In this document: positions 25,472 to 34,680 of the stretch, piece after piece
Layout of the letters: each line of letters opens with the position of its first letter
How positions within the stretch are numbered: the first letter of the stretch is position 1
NCBI RefSeq assembly: GCF_024362485.1
Contig: NZ_CP101456.1
Coordinates: 2,852,001-2,916,000, forward strand
Length of the DNA: 64,000 nucleotides
Reading direction: 5' to 3'
From: Natronobeatus ordinarius
GTDB taxonomy: Archaea > Halobacteriota > Halobacteria > Halobacteriales > Natrialbaceae
The notes under the pieces: generated by a model
What the model was told of the DNA's origin: nothing
The model's database searches: none
What the model saw: the letters and a program-made list of their open reading frames with translations, nothing else
Translations under genes and position numbers: made by a program

Positions 25472-25650
25472 GGTGGGTGAATCTGGGTTCACGATCGGCT
25501 GTCGGCGGTCGCGTCGTGATTCGTGGCCCGCACGGATAAACACCGAGCCGAGTTGCCACACCACATAATAGCGCGGCTCGCTCGCGGTCACGGCACTGCC
25601 CGCCGTCTCGGCCGTAAGGGATACGGTGGCTGGTTTCGAACCCCTCGAAG

Positions 25651-28371
25651 ATGGACCGTACAGACAGCCGTCTCGCCGGCTTCTCCGCCCGTGGCCGGGC
25701 AGATCGGAACCGTTCGGTCGAGCAGGCCGGCGGGCCGATCGACGTCGTCTGCGCCGACGCCGAGCGGCAGGCTGCGGTTCAGGTGGCGACCGAACTCGAG
25801 CGACGGGACGACCGGCTGACGGCCGCTGTCGAAACCGACGGTCGAGCCGTCCTCGAGCGCCTCGAGTCGGCGACCGTCGACTGCGTCGTCTGTGGTCGCG
25901 AGTTGGCCGACGAAAGGGGGGCCGCGTTGCTCGAGTCGGTTCGCAAGCACGACCGATACCTCCCGTTCGTCTTCGTGATCGACGGCGCCGACGAGGCGTT
26001 CGTCCGGGAGACGCTCTCGTTCGCCGGGACGGATCACTTTCGACCCCGTGACGGCTACGCGGTGCTCGGCAACCGCGTCCGAAACGCCGTCGTTCGGTAC
26101 CGGGCTCGAGCGGACGTGGACGAACTCAGGCGGGGACGAGCCCTGCAGGATCGGCTCACGCGCCGACTCTTCCGGACGGCGATCGACGCGGAACTCACGA
26201 CGGTCGGCCGAGACGACGCGCAGATCGCCGACGCCGTTCACGGCGCGTTCGATGGCTACGAACCGCTCGTTCGGATCGAACTCGCTCGCTACGACGACCG
26301 AGAGCTGACGCCGCTCGAGTCGGCCGACGGCACCGCCCCCCTCCTCGAACGACTCCACGACGATCCCGAGGACTCCGTGCTCGCCGAGGCGGTTCGAACC
26401 GGCCGCCCACAGGTCGTCTGTGCGGGCGAAGCGCCGGTGCGGAGTGCCCACCGTCACCTCGACGACGGCGAGTGTCTCACGATACTGGCCGTGGAAGTGA
26501 GCCGCGAGCAGTACCTGCTGCTCGCTGTGGTCACGGAGTCGTGTGGGATCGACGAGCACGACCTCCTGGCGGGTATCGCCACCGAAGTCGCTCACGCCAT
26601 CCACACGACGGATCTGCAGTCGGACCTCCTCCGCTTTCGGAACGCCGTCGAACACGCCGGTCACGTCGTCCTCATCACCGACGAGACTGGGACGATCGAG
26701 TACGTCAATCCGGCGTTCGAGCGGGTCACCGGCTACGACCGCGAGGCGGCCGTCGGTCGCACGCCCGCGATGCTCAGCTCCGGCGAGCACGACGAGGCGT
26801 TCTACGCCGACCTCTGGGGGACGATTCGCGCCGGCAACGTCTGGCGCGGAGAGGTGATCAACGAGCGTGCGGATGGCAGCCGGTACGTCATCGACCAGAC
26901 GATCGCCCCCATCGAGAACGCCCGGGGAGCGACGGTCGGGTTCGTCGCGGTCAACCAGAACGTGACCGACCAGAAAGCACGCGAGCGCGACCTGGCGTTT
27001 CTCAAGCGAGCCGTCGACCAGGTCGGCGTTGGGGTCGCCACGTACGAGCCCGACGGCCGGGCGACGTACGTCAACCGCCGACTCGCAGCCCTCGTCGGAA
27101 CGGACTGCCAGGACCTCGAGGGGAGACACGTCGCCGAGATCAACGCCGAGGTCGCCCGCGATCAGTTAGCAGCCCGCTGGGAGGCGTTCGAGGAGGGCGA
27201 GACGCGGCTCATCGAGACGTCGTACGAACGACTCGACACGGGCGAGGCGGTTCCGGTCGAGGTCGTCAGTTCACGGATCACCATCGACGACGAGCCGTAC
27301 CAGGTCGCGACCGTCAGGGACGTCACCGAGCGGAGACGATACGAACGCGAACTCAAGCGCGTTCGTAGCGCGGTCGAACACGCCGGCCACGGGGTCGTCA
27401 TCACCGACGAGACGGGGACGATCGAGTACGTGAACGAGGCGTTCGAGGCGATGAGCGGTTACTCGGCGGCCGAGGCCGTCGGGGAGACGCCCGCGATCCT
27501 CAACGCCGGCGTCCACGACGAGGCGTTCTTCGAGGCGCTCTGGGAGACGATTCTCGCGGGCGAGGTCTGGCACGGCGAGGTCGTCAACGAGCGACCCGAC
27601 GGGAGCCACTACGTCATCGACCAGACGATCGCCCCGCTGCTCGAGGACGGGAAGCCGGTGGGATTCGTCGCGATCAACAACGACATCACCGACCTCAAGA
27701 CGTACGAACGCGAACTCGAGGAACAGAACGAGCGCCTCGCCCAGTACGGGCGGATGGTCGCACACGACCTCCGGAATCCGCTGACGTTGCTCGACGCCCA
27801 CGTCGAGGCGACCGAGACCGTCCTCGAGGTCGATCCGGAGACGCCCGTAGGCGAGCTCGAGGCCGACCTCCGGCGGGAGTTTCGCGACGTCGACGAGCTC
27901 ACCGACTACATGCGGCGGCTGATCGAGAACCTGCTGTCGATGGCCGAACACGGCCAGCTGGTGCTCGACGCCGAAGAGACCGCACTCGAGCCGGTCGCCC
28001 GGACGGCCTGGCAGGAGACTGGAACTGAACCAAGTCGCCTCGTCGTCGACGACGGCACGATCGACGCCGACCCCGAGCGGCTGCGGGAGCTGCTGGCGAA
28101 CCTGTTTCGAAACGCGGTCGAACACGCCGGCCCGGCCGTCACGGTCCGAGTCGGTCCGCTCGGTTTCGGCGACGGCTTCTTCGTCGCGGACGACGGCCCC
28201 GGAATCCCCGCCGACGAGCGCGAGTGGGTCCTCGAGCGCGGTTACACGACCGCCGACGACGGCACTGGGTTTGGCCTCGCGATCGTCGCCCAGATCGCCG
28301 AGGGCCACGAGTGGACGCTCGCCGTCACCGAGAGCGAGGACGGCGGCGTCAGGTTCGAGTTCCGGGCCTAG
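25651..28371 (+). CDS. PAS/PAC sensor histidine kinase
   Basis: 906 residues, no transmembrane segment, so a cytoplasmic kinase. N-terminal receiver-like domain (about 30-150) with an altered phosphoacceptor region (DCVVCGREL), then a GAF-like domain (about 165-325), three PAS domains (about 330-450, 455-570 and 575-690), HisKA with MVAHDLRNPL (phospho-His705), and an HATPase domain with FRNAVEHAGPAV, ADDGPGIPADE and TGFGLAIVAQI. PAS one and three are close repeats of each other, suggesting internal duplication. There is no cognate response regulator next door. Confidence 0.92.
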   Translation: MDRTDSRLAGFSARGRADRNRSVEQAGGPIDVVCADAERQAAVQVATELERRDDRLTAAVETDGRAVLERLESATVDCVVCGRELADERGAALLESVRKHDRYLPFVFVIDGADEAFVRETLSFAGTDHFRPRDGYAVLGNRVRNAVVRYRARADVDELRRGRALQDRLTRRLFRTAIDAELTTVGRDDAQIADAVHGAFDGYEPLVRIELARYDDRELTPLESADGTAPLLERLHDDPEDSVLAEAVRTGRPQVVCAGEAPVRSAHRHLDDGECLTILAVEVSREQYLLLAVVTESCGIDEHDLLAGIATEVAHAIHTTDLQSDLLRFRNAVEHAGHVVLITDETGTIEYVNPAFERVTGYDREAAVGRTPAMLSSGEHDEAFYADLWGTIRAGNVWRGEVINERADGSRYVIDQTIAPIENARGATVGFVAVNQNVTDQKARERDLAFLKRAVDQVGVGVATYEPDGRATYVNRRLAALVGTDCQDLEGRHVAEINAEVARDQLAARWEAFEEGETRLIETSYERLDTGEAVPVEVVSSRITIDDEPYQVATVRDVTERRRYERELKRVRSAVEHAGHGVVITDETGTIEYVNEAFEAMSGYSAAEAVGETPAILNAGVHDEAFFEALWETILAGEVWHGEVVNERPDGSHYVIDQTIAPLLEDGKPVGFVAINNDITDLKTYERELEEQNERLAQYGRMVAHDLRNPLTLLDAHVEATETVLEVDPETPVGELEADLRREFRDVDELTDYMRRLIENLLSMAEHGQLVLDAEETALEPVARTAWQETGTEPSRLVVDDGTIDADPERLRELLANLFRNAVEHAGPAVTVRVGPLGFGDGFFVADDGPGIPADEREWVLERGYTTADDGTGFGLAIVAQIAEGHEWTLAVTESEDGGVRFEFRA

Positions 28372-28407
28372 TGTTTTTTGGTCGAACTGCGTGAACGGTC
28401 AACACGG

Positions 28408-29409
28408 ATGGCTATCGAGTTCGACCGAACCGTCGAGGAGGCGCCGTTTCACAACCCGCTCGAGGGGTTCGAAGCCGACGCTGTCGAGATCGAACACCGG
28501 ACAGATCCACTGACGGGCCGGCAGACGCGGATCGTCCCGGACGTCTTCCCGATGCCGGAGGACGAACCACCGCTCGACGACTTCGTCGGCGACGGCGAGG
28601 GCTGTTTCTTCTGTCCCGAGAACGTCACCGAGGCGACGCCGACCTACCCCAACTTCGTCGGCGTCGATCGCGGCTCGGTCGGCGAAGCGGTCTCGTTCCC
28701 CAACCTGTTCCCGTACGCGAGGGGTTCGAACGTCGTCGTCCTTACCGAGGACCACTTCCGTTCGATCGACGAGTTCACCGTGGACCACTTCGCCGACGGC
28801 CTCGCCTGCGCGCTCGAGTACGTCCACGCCGTCAGAGACCACGAGGAAGCGGCGTACGCCTCGATCAACATGAACATCCTCCCCTCGTCGGGAAGTAGCG
28901 TCGTTCACCCGCACCTCCAGACGATCGTCGACGATCACGGCACCGAGCAGCTGCGCCGCATCCGTCGCCACGAGCGAGCCTACCACGACGAGCACGGCCG
29001 CCGGTACTGGGAGGCTTACCTCGAGGAGGAACGCGACGGACCGCGGTACGTCGGCTCGACCGGCGAGGTGGAGTGGCTCGCGCCGTTCGCCCCGAAACAC
29101 CAGTGGCACGTCGCGGGCGTCACCGACGTGACGGGGCTCCCGGCGCCCGACGACGACGTCGTGGCCGACCTCGCCGCCGGAATCGTGAACGTCCTCTCGT
29201 ACTACGCCGAGCTCGGGCTGAACAGCCACAACCTCGCGCTTCGCCTGCTCGAGGACCCCGCGTCGACGGCCGTCGTCGACGTCGTGGCCCGACCGGTCTT
29301 CGGCGAGCACTACGTGAACGACGCGTTCTTCTTCACGATCCTCCACGACGAACCGATCGTCGACGTCGCCCCCGAAACGTACGCCGCGGAGGCGGCAGAC
29401 TACTTCTAG
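28408..29409 (+). CDS. galactose-1-phosphate uridylyltransferase-like protein
   Basis: 333 residues from ATG 28408. GalT landmarks: CFFCPENVTEATP (zinc-type Cys pair), SFPNLFPYARGSNVVVLT, NMNILPSSGSSVVHPHLQTI with the HPHxQ active-site histidine triad, and APKHQWHVAG near residue 230. The family transfers UMP between hexose-1-phosphates and UDP-sugars via a histidine-UMP intermediate; members also include nucleotidyl transferases for other sugars. The sugar used here is not evident. The gene follows the kinase by 36 bases. Confidence 0.8.
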   Translation: MAIEFDRTVEEAPFHNPLEGFEADAVEIEHRTDPLTGRQTRIVPDVFPMPEDEPPLDDFVGDGEGCFFCPENVTEATPTYPNFVGVDRGSVGEAVSFPNLFPYARGSNVVVLTEDHFRSIDEFTVDHFADGLACALEYVHAVRDHEEAAYASINMNILPSSGSSVVHPHLQTIVDDHGTEQLRRIRRHERAYHDEHGRRYWEAYLEEERDGPRYVGSTGEVEWLAPFAPKHQWHVAGVTDVTGLPAPDDDVVADLAAGIVNVLSYYAELGLNSHNLALRLLEDPASTAVVDVVARPVFGEHYVNDAFFFTILHDEPIVDVAPETYAAEAADYF

Positions 29410-29604
29410 TCGAGTTCGATCCCGATACCTCTCCGTCCGCGTTCGACGACGAACAGACTGATCTTCTCGACACTACCGACCAGCTGCACCGTTCGGCCAG
29501 TTGTCGCAGTTCAATTTTTCAAACTGTTTGGTTTTCTACCGGGAAAATTCACAGATCCTGCAACCACCGGTGTGTTTTTCTACGTGCAAACCAGATTTTG
29601 AGCA

Positions 29605-29922
29605 ATGACGACGGTCGACGAGGTCATGACGTTACTCCACGAACGCCGGCGCCGATACATGCTCTATTATCTCTCCGAGCAGAACGGTCCGGTTCCCGTG
29701 ACCGAACTGGTCGACGCGGTGGCGGAGATGGAGGCCGAGGAGACGCCGATCCCGAACGGAACGTTCGATCGCGTCGAGATTGCACTCACGCACAACCACC
29801 TGCCGGAAGCGCAGACCGCGGAGTTCGTCGAATACGATTCCACCGAAAAAGTCGTGCGGCTGACCGACGAACCGCCCGCGTTCAACGCGATCCTCACGGT
29901 CGCGAAAGTACTCGAGGACTGA
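29605..29922 (+). CDS. DUF7344-like winged-helix protein
   Basis: 105 residues: MTTVDEVMTLLHERRRRYML, YYLSEQNGPVPVTELVDAVA, then FDRVEIALTHNHLPEAQTAE, followed by FVEYDSTEKVVRL. This is a compact winged helix in a family common in haloarchaea (I recall it as DUF7344), probably DNA-binding. The upstream 115 bases are A/T-rich, with several T-runs that may be promoter elements. Its stop codon directly touches the left arm of the large inverted repeat at 29922. Function unknown; target genes not evident. Confidence 0.8.
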   Translation: MTTVDEVMTLLHERRRRYMLYYLSEQNGPVPVTELVDAVAEMEAEETPIPNGTFDRVEIALTHNHLPEAQTAEFVEYDSTEKVVRLTDEPPAFNAILTVAKVLED

Positions 29923-30001
29923 TAATGACGGTTGTAACTGTTTACCGGTGATCGCCCCACCGGGACGGCGACCACCGGTAAGAGACTACAACCATCGTTA
30001 T
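29922..30001. repeat. 80-bp imperfect inverted repeat (35-base arms, 10-base loop)
   Basis: Left arm 29922-29956 and right arm 29967-30001 are reverse complements at about four-fifths of positions; ATAAtGAtGGTTGTA and TTACCGGT are shared blocks. It fills the gap between the DUF7344-like gene and the converging Gfo/Idh/MocA gene. It may be a strong bidirectional terminator or a small MITE-like element. No target-site duplication is evident. Confidence 0.65.
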
Positions 30002-30036
30002 GATCGACTCGCTCGGTGGCTGTCGCGACGCCGTCG

Positions 30037-31182
30037 TCACTCGAGGTCGACCCACTCGCCGCGCTCGTCGCTGTCCTCGATCGCCGTGAGAACGCGCTGG
30101 GCCGCGAGCCCGTCCTCGAAACTCGGCTCGAAGGCCTCGCCGTCGTCTCGAGACGCCTCGCCCGCGACGGCGGTCAGGAACTCGTAGTTCTCGTGGACGA
30201 ACGTGTGCTCCCAGCCGAGGACGTGTCCCGGGGGCCACCAGTGGTCGACGTACGGATCGTCCTCGTCGGTGACGAGAATCGTCTCGTAGCCGCGGTTCCC
30301 GTCGCGGAGGAGTTCGAGTTCGTTCAGTCGCTCGAGTGAAAACCGCAGGCTGCCGTCGGAACCGTGGATCTCGATCGTGTGGTCGTTCTTGTGGCCGCTC
30401 GCGAACCGCGAGGCTTCGAGCGTGCCCATCGCGCCGTTTTCGAAGGCGACCTGCGCGCTGTAGGCGTCGTCGACGGTGACGGGTCGGGTTTCGACGTCGT
30501 CGTCCCGGTCCTCGACTGGACGTTCGTCCACGAACGTCCGCAGGTGGCCGCTGACGCGCTCGATCTCGCCGGCGAGTTCGTCGTCGCCGACGAGAAAGCG
30601 CAAGAGATCGACCGTGTGCGAACCGAGATCTCCGAGCGCACCCGAACCGGCCAGCCCCTCGTCCAGTCGCCACGCCCACGGGGCGTCGGGATCGACCAGC
30701 CAGTCCTGTAAGTAGCGGCCGCGGACGTGGTGGATCTCGCCCAGTGTGCCGTCCTCGAGCAGCTGCTTTGCGTACTGGATCGCCGGCACGAACCGATAGT
30801 TGAACGCACAGCCGGCCGGGACGTCGGCCGTCCGTGCGGCGTCGGCCATCGCCTCGGCACCCTCGAGCGTCGGCGCGAGGGGTTTCTCACAGAAGACGGG
30901 CGTGCCGGCCTCGAGGGCGGCGATCGACGGCTCGGCGTGGAGGTGGTTCGGCCCGAGGTTGTAGAAGACGTCGACCTCGTCGACGACGTCGCGCCAGTCG
31001 GTCGCGGTCGACTCGAACCCGAGCCGATCGGCGGCGTCCGCGAGCGCCTCCTCGTCCCGGCCGACGAGCACGCGCCGGTTCACCGCCGGGGCGTCCGGGA
31101 AGAACATCGGCAGCCGCGCGAGCGCGTTCGCGTGTGCCTCACCCATGAACCGGTAGCCGAGTACGCCGACGTCGAGGGTCAT
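30037..31182 (-). CDS. Gfo/Idh/MocA family NAD(P)-dependent sugar dehydrogenase
   Basis: 381 residues from ATG 31182. N-terminal Rossmann fold with VGVLGYRFMGEAHANAL, then the cofactor/active-site loop PVFCEKPLAPTLEGA (the EKP lysine), and the C-terminal beta-sheet domain with GDLGSHTVDLLRFLVGD, holding the substrate histidine. Family members oxidise or reduce sugars, inositols and sugar acids. A TIM-barrel sugar isomerase gene follows about 650 bases away on the same strand, suggesting a sugar or polyol catabolic pair. Exact substrate unknown. Confidence 0.9.
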   Translation of the reverse strand: MTLDVGVLGYRFMGEAHANALARLPMFFPDAPAVNRRVLVGRDEEALADAADRLGFESTATDWRDVVDEVDVFYNLGPNHLHAEPSIAALEAGTPVFCEKPLAPTLEGAEAMADAARTADVPAGCAFNYRFVPAIQYAKQLLEDGTLGEIHHVRGRYLQDWLVDPDAPWAWRLDEGLAGSGALGDLGSHTVDLLRFLVGDDELAGEIERVSGHLRTFVDERPVEDRDDDVETRPVTVDDAYSAQVAFENGAMGTLEASRFASGHKNDHTIEIHGSDGSLRFSLERLNELELLRDGNRGYETILVTDEDDPYVDHWWPPGHVLGWEHTFVHENYEFLTAVAGEASRDDGEAFEPSFEDGLAAQRVLTAIEDSDERGEWVDLE

Positions 31183-31333
31183 GTGCCGCCGTTCACCGAG
31201 CGGACAGTTATGGTTTTGCGCTGGACCGATCCGGGCGCTCGCCGTCAGACGGCGGCGATCCACCCGACGGCGGGTTCCCGTCCCGTGGGAACACGTGGTG
31301 GTGTCTATTATTGTGACGGCGGTAGGTTCGCGT

Positions 31334-31765
31334 ATGCACTACGTCGTCGCAACCGACGGATCGGCGGAGAGTGACGAGGCGGTCCGGTACGCCACCCGCC
31401 AGGCGCTCGACAGCGACGCCCTCCTCGAGATCGTCCACGTGCTCACGCCGCGGACGGAACTGGTCGAGGGAGAGATCGTCATGCCGGGCGGCGAGGCGGC
31501 AGTCGAGCACGGCCAGCGGACGCTCGAGCGCGCCCGCTCCCTGGCGGCGGACGTCGCGACCGACCGCCAGGAGGAACTGCGCGTCGAGACGGAACTGCTC
31601 GCGGGACGACCCGCCGAGGCGATCGCTGATCACGCGGAGTCGACGGCTGCTGACGCGATCTACGTCGGCCACCGTGGCCTCTCGAGCGAGCGCGAACAGG
31701 TCGTCGGCAGCGTCGCCAAGAGCGTCGTCGACAGGGCGACGGTCCCCGTGACGATCATTCGGTGA
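31334..31765 (+). CDS. universal stress protein
   Basis: 143 residues from ATG 31334: MHYVVATDGSAESDEAVRYA, helix-strand UspA fold, ending with YVGHRGLSSEREQVVGSVAK and TVPVTIIR. The GHRG...GS loop resembles the ATP-binding class. CTATTATTG about 26 bases before the ATG is the likely TATA, with leaderless transcription. It lies between the two sugar-metabolism genes but on the opposite strand, so it is probably regulated separately. Confidence 0.88.
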   Translation: MHYVVATDGSAESDEAVRYATRQALDSDALLEIVHVLTPRTELVEGEIVMPGGEAAVEHGQRTLERARSLAADVATDRQEELRVETELLAGRPAEAIADHAESTAADAIYVGHRGLSSEREQVVGSVAKSVVDRATVPVTIIR

Positions 31766-31837
31766 TCGACTGCGCGAGGAGCCGGCAATCGGGGCTCGGC
31801 GGTCGCGTCGTCTCACAACGACACAGAACAGACCGTC

Positions 31838-32806
31838 TCACTCCGCCCAGTAGGCCTCGCCGGGCTGTTCCGCAAAGACGACGCGAGAGAGCAACTCGAT
31901 CGCCTTCTCGAGCCCCTCCCGCGAGCTCGTCAGCGAATCCTCGTGCTCGATGCTCAGGACGTCGTCGTAGCCGACCAGCCGGAGCGTCGAGACGAGATCT
32001 TTCCAGTGGCGTTCGCCGTGGCCGTAGCCAACCGAGCGAAAGAGCCACGAACGGTTGGGTTCGTCGTCGTAAGGGGTCGTATCGAGGACGCCCTTCTCGC
32101 GGGCTTGCTCCTCGTAGATGCGGGTGTCCTTGGCGTGGACGTGGTGGATGGCGTCGCGCTCGCCGAGGTAGCGGACCGCGTCGGTGATCGAGATGCCCTG
32201 CCAGTAGAGGTGTGAGGGGTCGAAATTCGCTCCGATCCGTTCGTTCGTCTCCTCGCGCAGACGAACCAGCCCGTGGGGCTCGTAGACGAGCATGTTCGGG
32301 TGCATCTCGATGGCGACGTCGACCCCGTGGTCGTCGGCGTGGGCGGCGAGATCCCCCCAGTACTCGAGGCCGACCTCCCACTGGTAGGCGAGCGCCTCGG
32401 CGTGTTCGGGCGGCCACGGAGCGGTGATCCAGTTCGGGACCGCGTCGTCGGGGCCGCCCGCGGGGAGACCGGAGAAGCAGGTGACGACGTTCACCTCGAG
32501 CTGGCTCGCGAGCCGGATCGCCTCCCGGAGTTCGGTGTCGGCCGTCGACGCCACGTCCTCGTCGGGGTGGAGCGGATTATTGTGGGTCGCCAGCGCGCTG
32601 ATGCGCATGTCGTACTCGGAGAGCAGGTCGTGGAGTTCCGCCTGGGCATCCTCGTCGTCGAGGTACGCCTCGCGAGGCAAGTGGTCGTCGCCCGGGTGAC
32701 CACCGACGCCAGGTTCGATCGCGTCGACGCCGCGGTCGGCGAGGTAGGCGAGCGCGCCCTCGAGCGATTCGTCCGCCAGCGGTGGGGTGTGTACGCCGAT
32801 GTCCAT
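31838..32806 (-). CDS. sugar phosphate isomerase/epimerase (AP-endonuclease-2-type TIM barrel)
   Basis: 322 residues from ATG 32806: MDIGVHTPPLADESLEGALAYL, then VDAIEPGVGGHPGDDHL, VVTCFSGLPAGGPDDAVPNW, VAIEMHPNMLVYEPHGLVRL, and IGANFDPSHLYWQGISITDA with the metal-binding Glu/Asp/His set, and HVHAKDTRI. The family interconverts keto- and aldo-sugars or dehydrates inosose (IolE). With the neighbouring Gfo/Idh/MocA gene it fits an oxidised-sugar or inositol pathway. The promoter region (CGTTTTATTTTCC, about 30 bases upstream) is shared with the divergent zinc-finger gene. Confidence 0.87.
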   Translation of the reverse strand: MDIGVHTPPLADESLEGALAYLADRGVDAIEPGVGGHPGDDHLPREAYLDDEDAQAELHDLLSEYDMRISALATHNNPLHPDEDVASTADTELREAIRLASQLEVNVVTCFSGLPAGGPDDAVPNWITAPWPPEHAEALAYQWEVGLEYWGDLAAHADDHGVDVAIEMHPNMLVYEPHGLVRLREETNERIGANFDPSHLYWQGISITDAVRYLGERDAIHHVHAKDTRIYEEQAREKGVLDTTPYDDEPNRSWLFRSVGYGHGERHWKDLVSTLRLVGYDDVLSIEHEDSLTSSREGLEKAIELLSRVVFAEQPGEAYWAE

Positions 32807-32885
32807 GCGGGTGAGACGACCACGGCACGGAAAATAAAACGCGTGCCGGCCCGGACCTTTTGCCCCCGGCAGTCGTTCGTGTGGT

Positions 32886-33047
32886 ATGGCATCACGACCA
32901 CCTGCTCGCTGCCCGCTCTGCAAGGAGGACGTTCGTCCCGACCAGCGGCTCGTCGATCATCTGGCCGAGGAGCACACGAAGCGCGAACTGGCCCGAGAAG
33001 TCGTCTCCGAACACGAGGCAAAACGGGTCGGCGACGTCTCCGAGTGA
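32886..33047 (+). CDS. small C2H2 zinc-finger-like protein (53 residues)
   Basis: A 53-residue protein, MASRPPARCPLCKEDVRPDQ, then RLVDHLAEEHTKRELAREVV and SEHEAKRVGDVSE, with a C-x2-C-x12-H-x4-H zinc-finger spacing (CPLC ... HLAEEH). It is likely a real gene: the ATG lies about 27 bases after a CCTTTTGCC element in a divergent, leaderless-type promoter region, and codon use is like its neighbours. Haloarchaea carry many such small zinc-finger proteins of unknown role, some acting in regulation. It is too short to judge by homology here. Confidence 0.7.
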   Translation: MASRPPARCPLCKEDVRPDQRLVDHLAEEHTKRELAREVVSEHEAKRVGDVSE

Positions 33048-33315
33048 GACAGGCCGCTGGACGTCAGCTCCGGCGTCACCGTGGCCCTGTGGCGGCTGCG
33101 TCGGGACAGCGGTACAGCCATCCGTCAGCGTCGACGCTCGAGCGAGCGACGGAGCGACCGGAGTCGTCGTTCGACCGCCAGCAGTGTGTGATTGACACGC
33201 ATGAGAATGCAGGGCAGGCGCTTTTGGGCGTTCGAGGACTCGTTTCACGCAGTTGGGTTTTCACAATGACGGCACTCGATACGATCGGTCCTCGCTCCGG
33301 AGGTGCACCGATTCG

Positions 33316-34590
33316 ATGATTCCCGGTGACGACGTCGACGACGAGACGTTCCACCCGATGGGTGAGGCGTGGCAGGACGAACTCGAGGAACGCCTCGAGG
33401 AGACCGAGTACGACACCGAACTCGGCATGGAGATGGCACGGGATGCCCAGCGACTCGTCCAGGGAGAACTCACGGAGGAGGAGTTCTACGATCAGTACCA
33501 CGACGCCGTCGTCGAGGAGTTCGGCCAGGACGATCGCCCGATGGCCGAGGAGATCGAAGCCGCCCGGGAGGAAGGACGGCTGAGCGACGCCCTCTCGACG
33601 TTCGACCTCGACGACGAGGAGTCTCGACGCGAGATGATGAAGAAGATGGGCGCTGGCGCCGCCTTCCTCGGACTCGGCGCGATGGCGACGAAAGAGAACG
33701 CCGACGGCGATCCCCGATCGGCCGTCGGTGACCCGTCGGATGGCGTCGCCGCGGCCCAGGAGGACGACGAGGACAACGTCCAGTGGGGGATGGCGATCGA
33801 CCTCGCCTACTGTGATGGGTGTCTCAGCTGCGTCGTCGCGTGTCAACAAGAACACAACCTCGACGAGGGGGCCAACTGGATGTACATCCTCGCCTACGAG
33901 GACGAGGACCGCGGTGGGGAGCCGGACCTGATGGTTCGTCCCTGTCAGCACTGTTCGGACGCGCCGTGTGAGAAGGTGTGTCCGACGACGGCCCGACACA
34001 CTCGCTCGAAAGACGGCCTCGTACTCACCGACTACGACATCTGCATCGGCTGTCGGTACTGCCAGGTGGCCTGTCCGTACGGCGTCAATTACTTCCAGTG
34101 GGGCGAACCGGACGTCCCGCAGGGAGAGATCGATCCCGATCACATCTACGATGAGCGCGGACAGTGGGTCGACAGCCGCCCGCCCCGCGGCGTTATGGGC
34201 AAGTGTACGTTCTGTCCCTCTCGTCAGGACGGGATGAAAGGTGAGGACCTGGTCGGGACCACCGCCTGCGAGGTTGCCTGTCCCCCGCAGATCATCAAGT
34301 TCGGCGATATGAACGACCCCGACAGCGATCCCCGACAGCTCATTGACGAGGTCGAGGGACCGGCCGACGACGAACCCGAACGGACCTCCGTCTACCGGCT
34401 GCTCGAGGACGCCGGGACCAACCCGAACATCGCCTACGTCGGGAACGAACCGGGACCCAACGCCGAGCAGATCCCTCAGGAGGAAGCCCGGGAACGCGGC
34501 GTCGAGACCATCGTCACCTACGAGGAGATGGGGCTGGCCGACAATCGGACGGAAGAGGTACTCGAGGATCGGACGTGGTCGATTCCCTGA
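33316..34590 (+). CDS. four-cluster 4Fe-4S electron-transfer subunit (DmsB/NrfC-like) with internal Tat-like motif
   Basis: 424 residues from ATG 33316. After an acidic about 100-residue N-terminal domain comes SRREMMKKMGAGAAFLGLGA (residues 103-122), a Tat-type twin-arginine plus hydrophobic helix. Then four ferredoxin-type cysteine sets: CDGCLSCVVAC, CQHCSDAPCEKVCP, CIGCRYCQVACP, and CTFCPSR with CEVACPP, the arrangement of the electron-transfer subunit of molybdopterin oxidoreductases. No catalytic or membrane-anchor subunit is adjacent, so its partner is elsewhere or it works alone. The Tat motif deep inside suggests export of a folded domain or an anchored N-terminus. Confidence 0.88.
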   Translation: MIPGDDVDDETFHPMGEAWQDELEERLEETEYDTELGMEMARDAQRLVQGELTEEEFYDQYHDAVVEEFGQDDRPMAEEIEAAREEGRLSDALSTFDLDDEESRREMMKKMGAGAAFLGLGAMATKENADGDPRSAVGDPSDGVAAAQEDDEDNVQWGMAIDLAYCDGCLSCVVACQQEHNLDEGANWMYILAYEDEDRGGEPDLMVRPCQHCSDAPCEKVCPTTARHTRSKDGLVLTDYDICIGCRYCQVACPYGVNYFQWGEPDVPQGEIDPDHIYDERGQWVDSRPPRGVMGKCTFCPSRQDGMKGEDLVGTTACEVACPPQIIKFGDMNDPDSDPRQLIDEVEGPADDEPERTSVYRLLEDAGTNPNIAYVGNEPGPNAEQIPQEEARERGVETIVTYEEMGLADNRTEEVLEDRTWSIP

Positions 34591-34680
34591 ACGGAGATCC
34601 GACGTCCGGCGTTCGAACACCGGGCCGACGACTCGTCGGCGAGGGGTAACGTTTTCTTCCTCGAGCCGAACCCACGTCTC

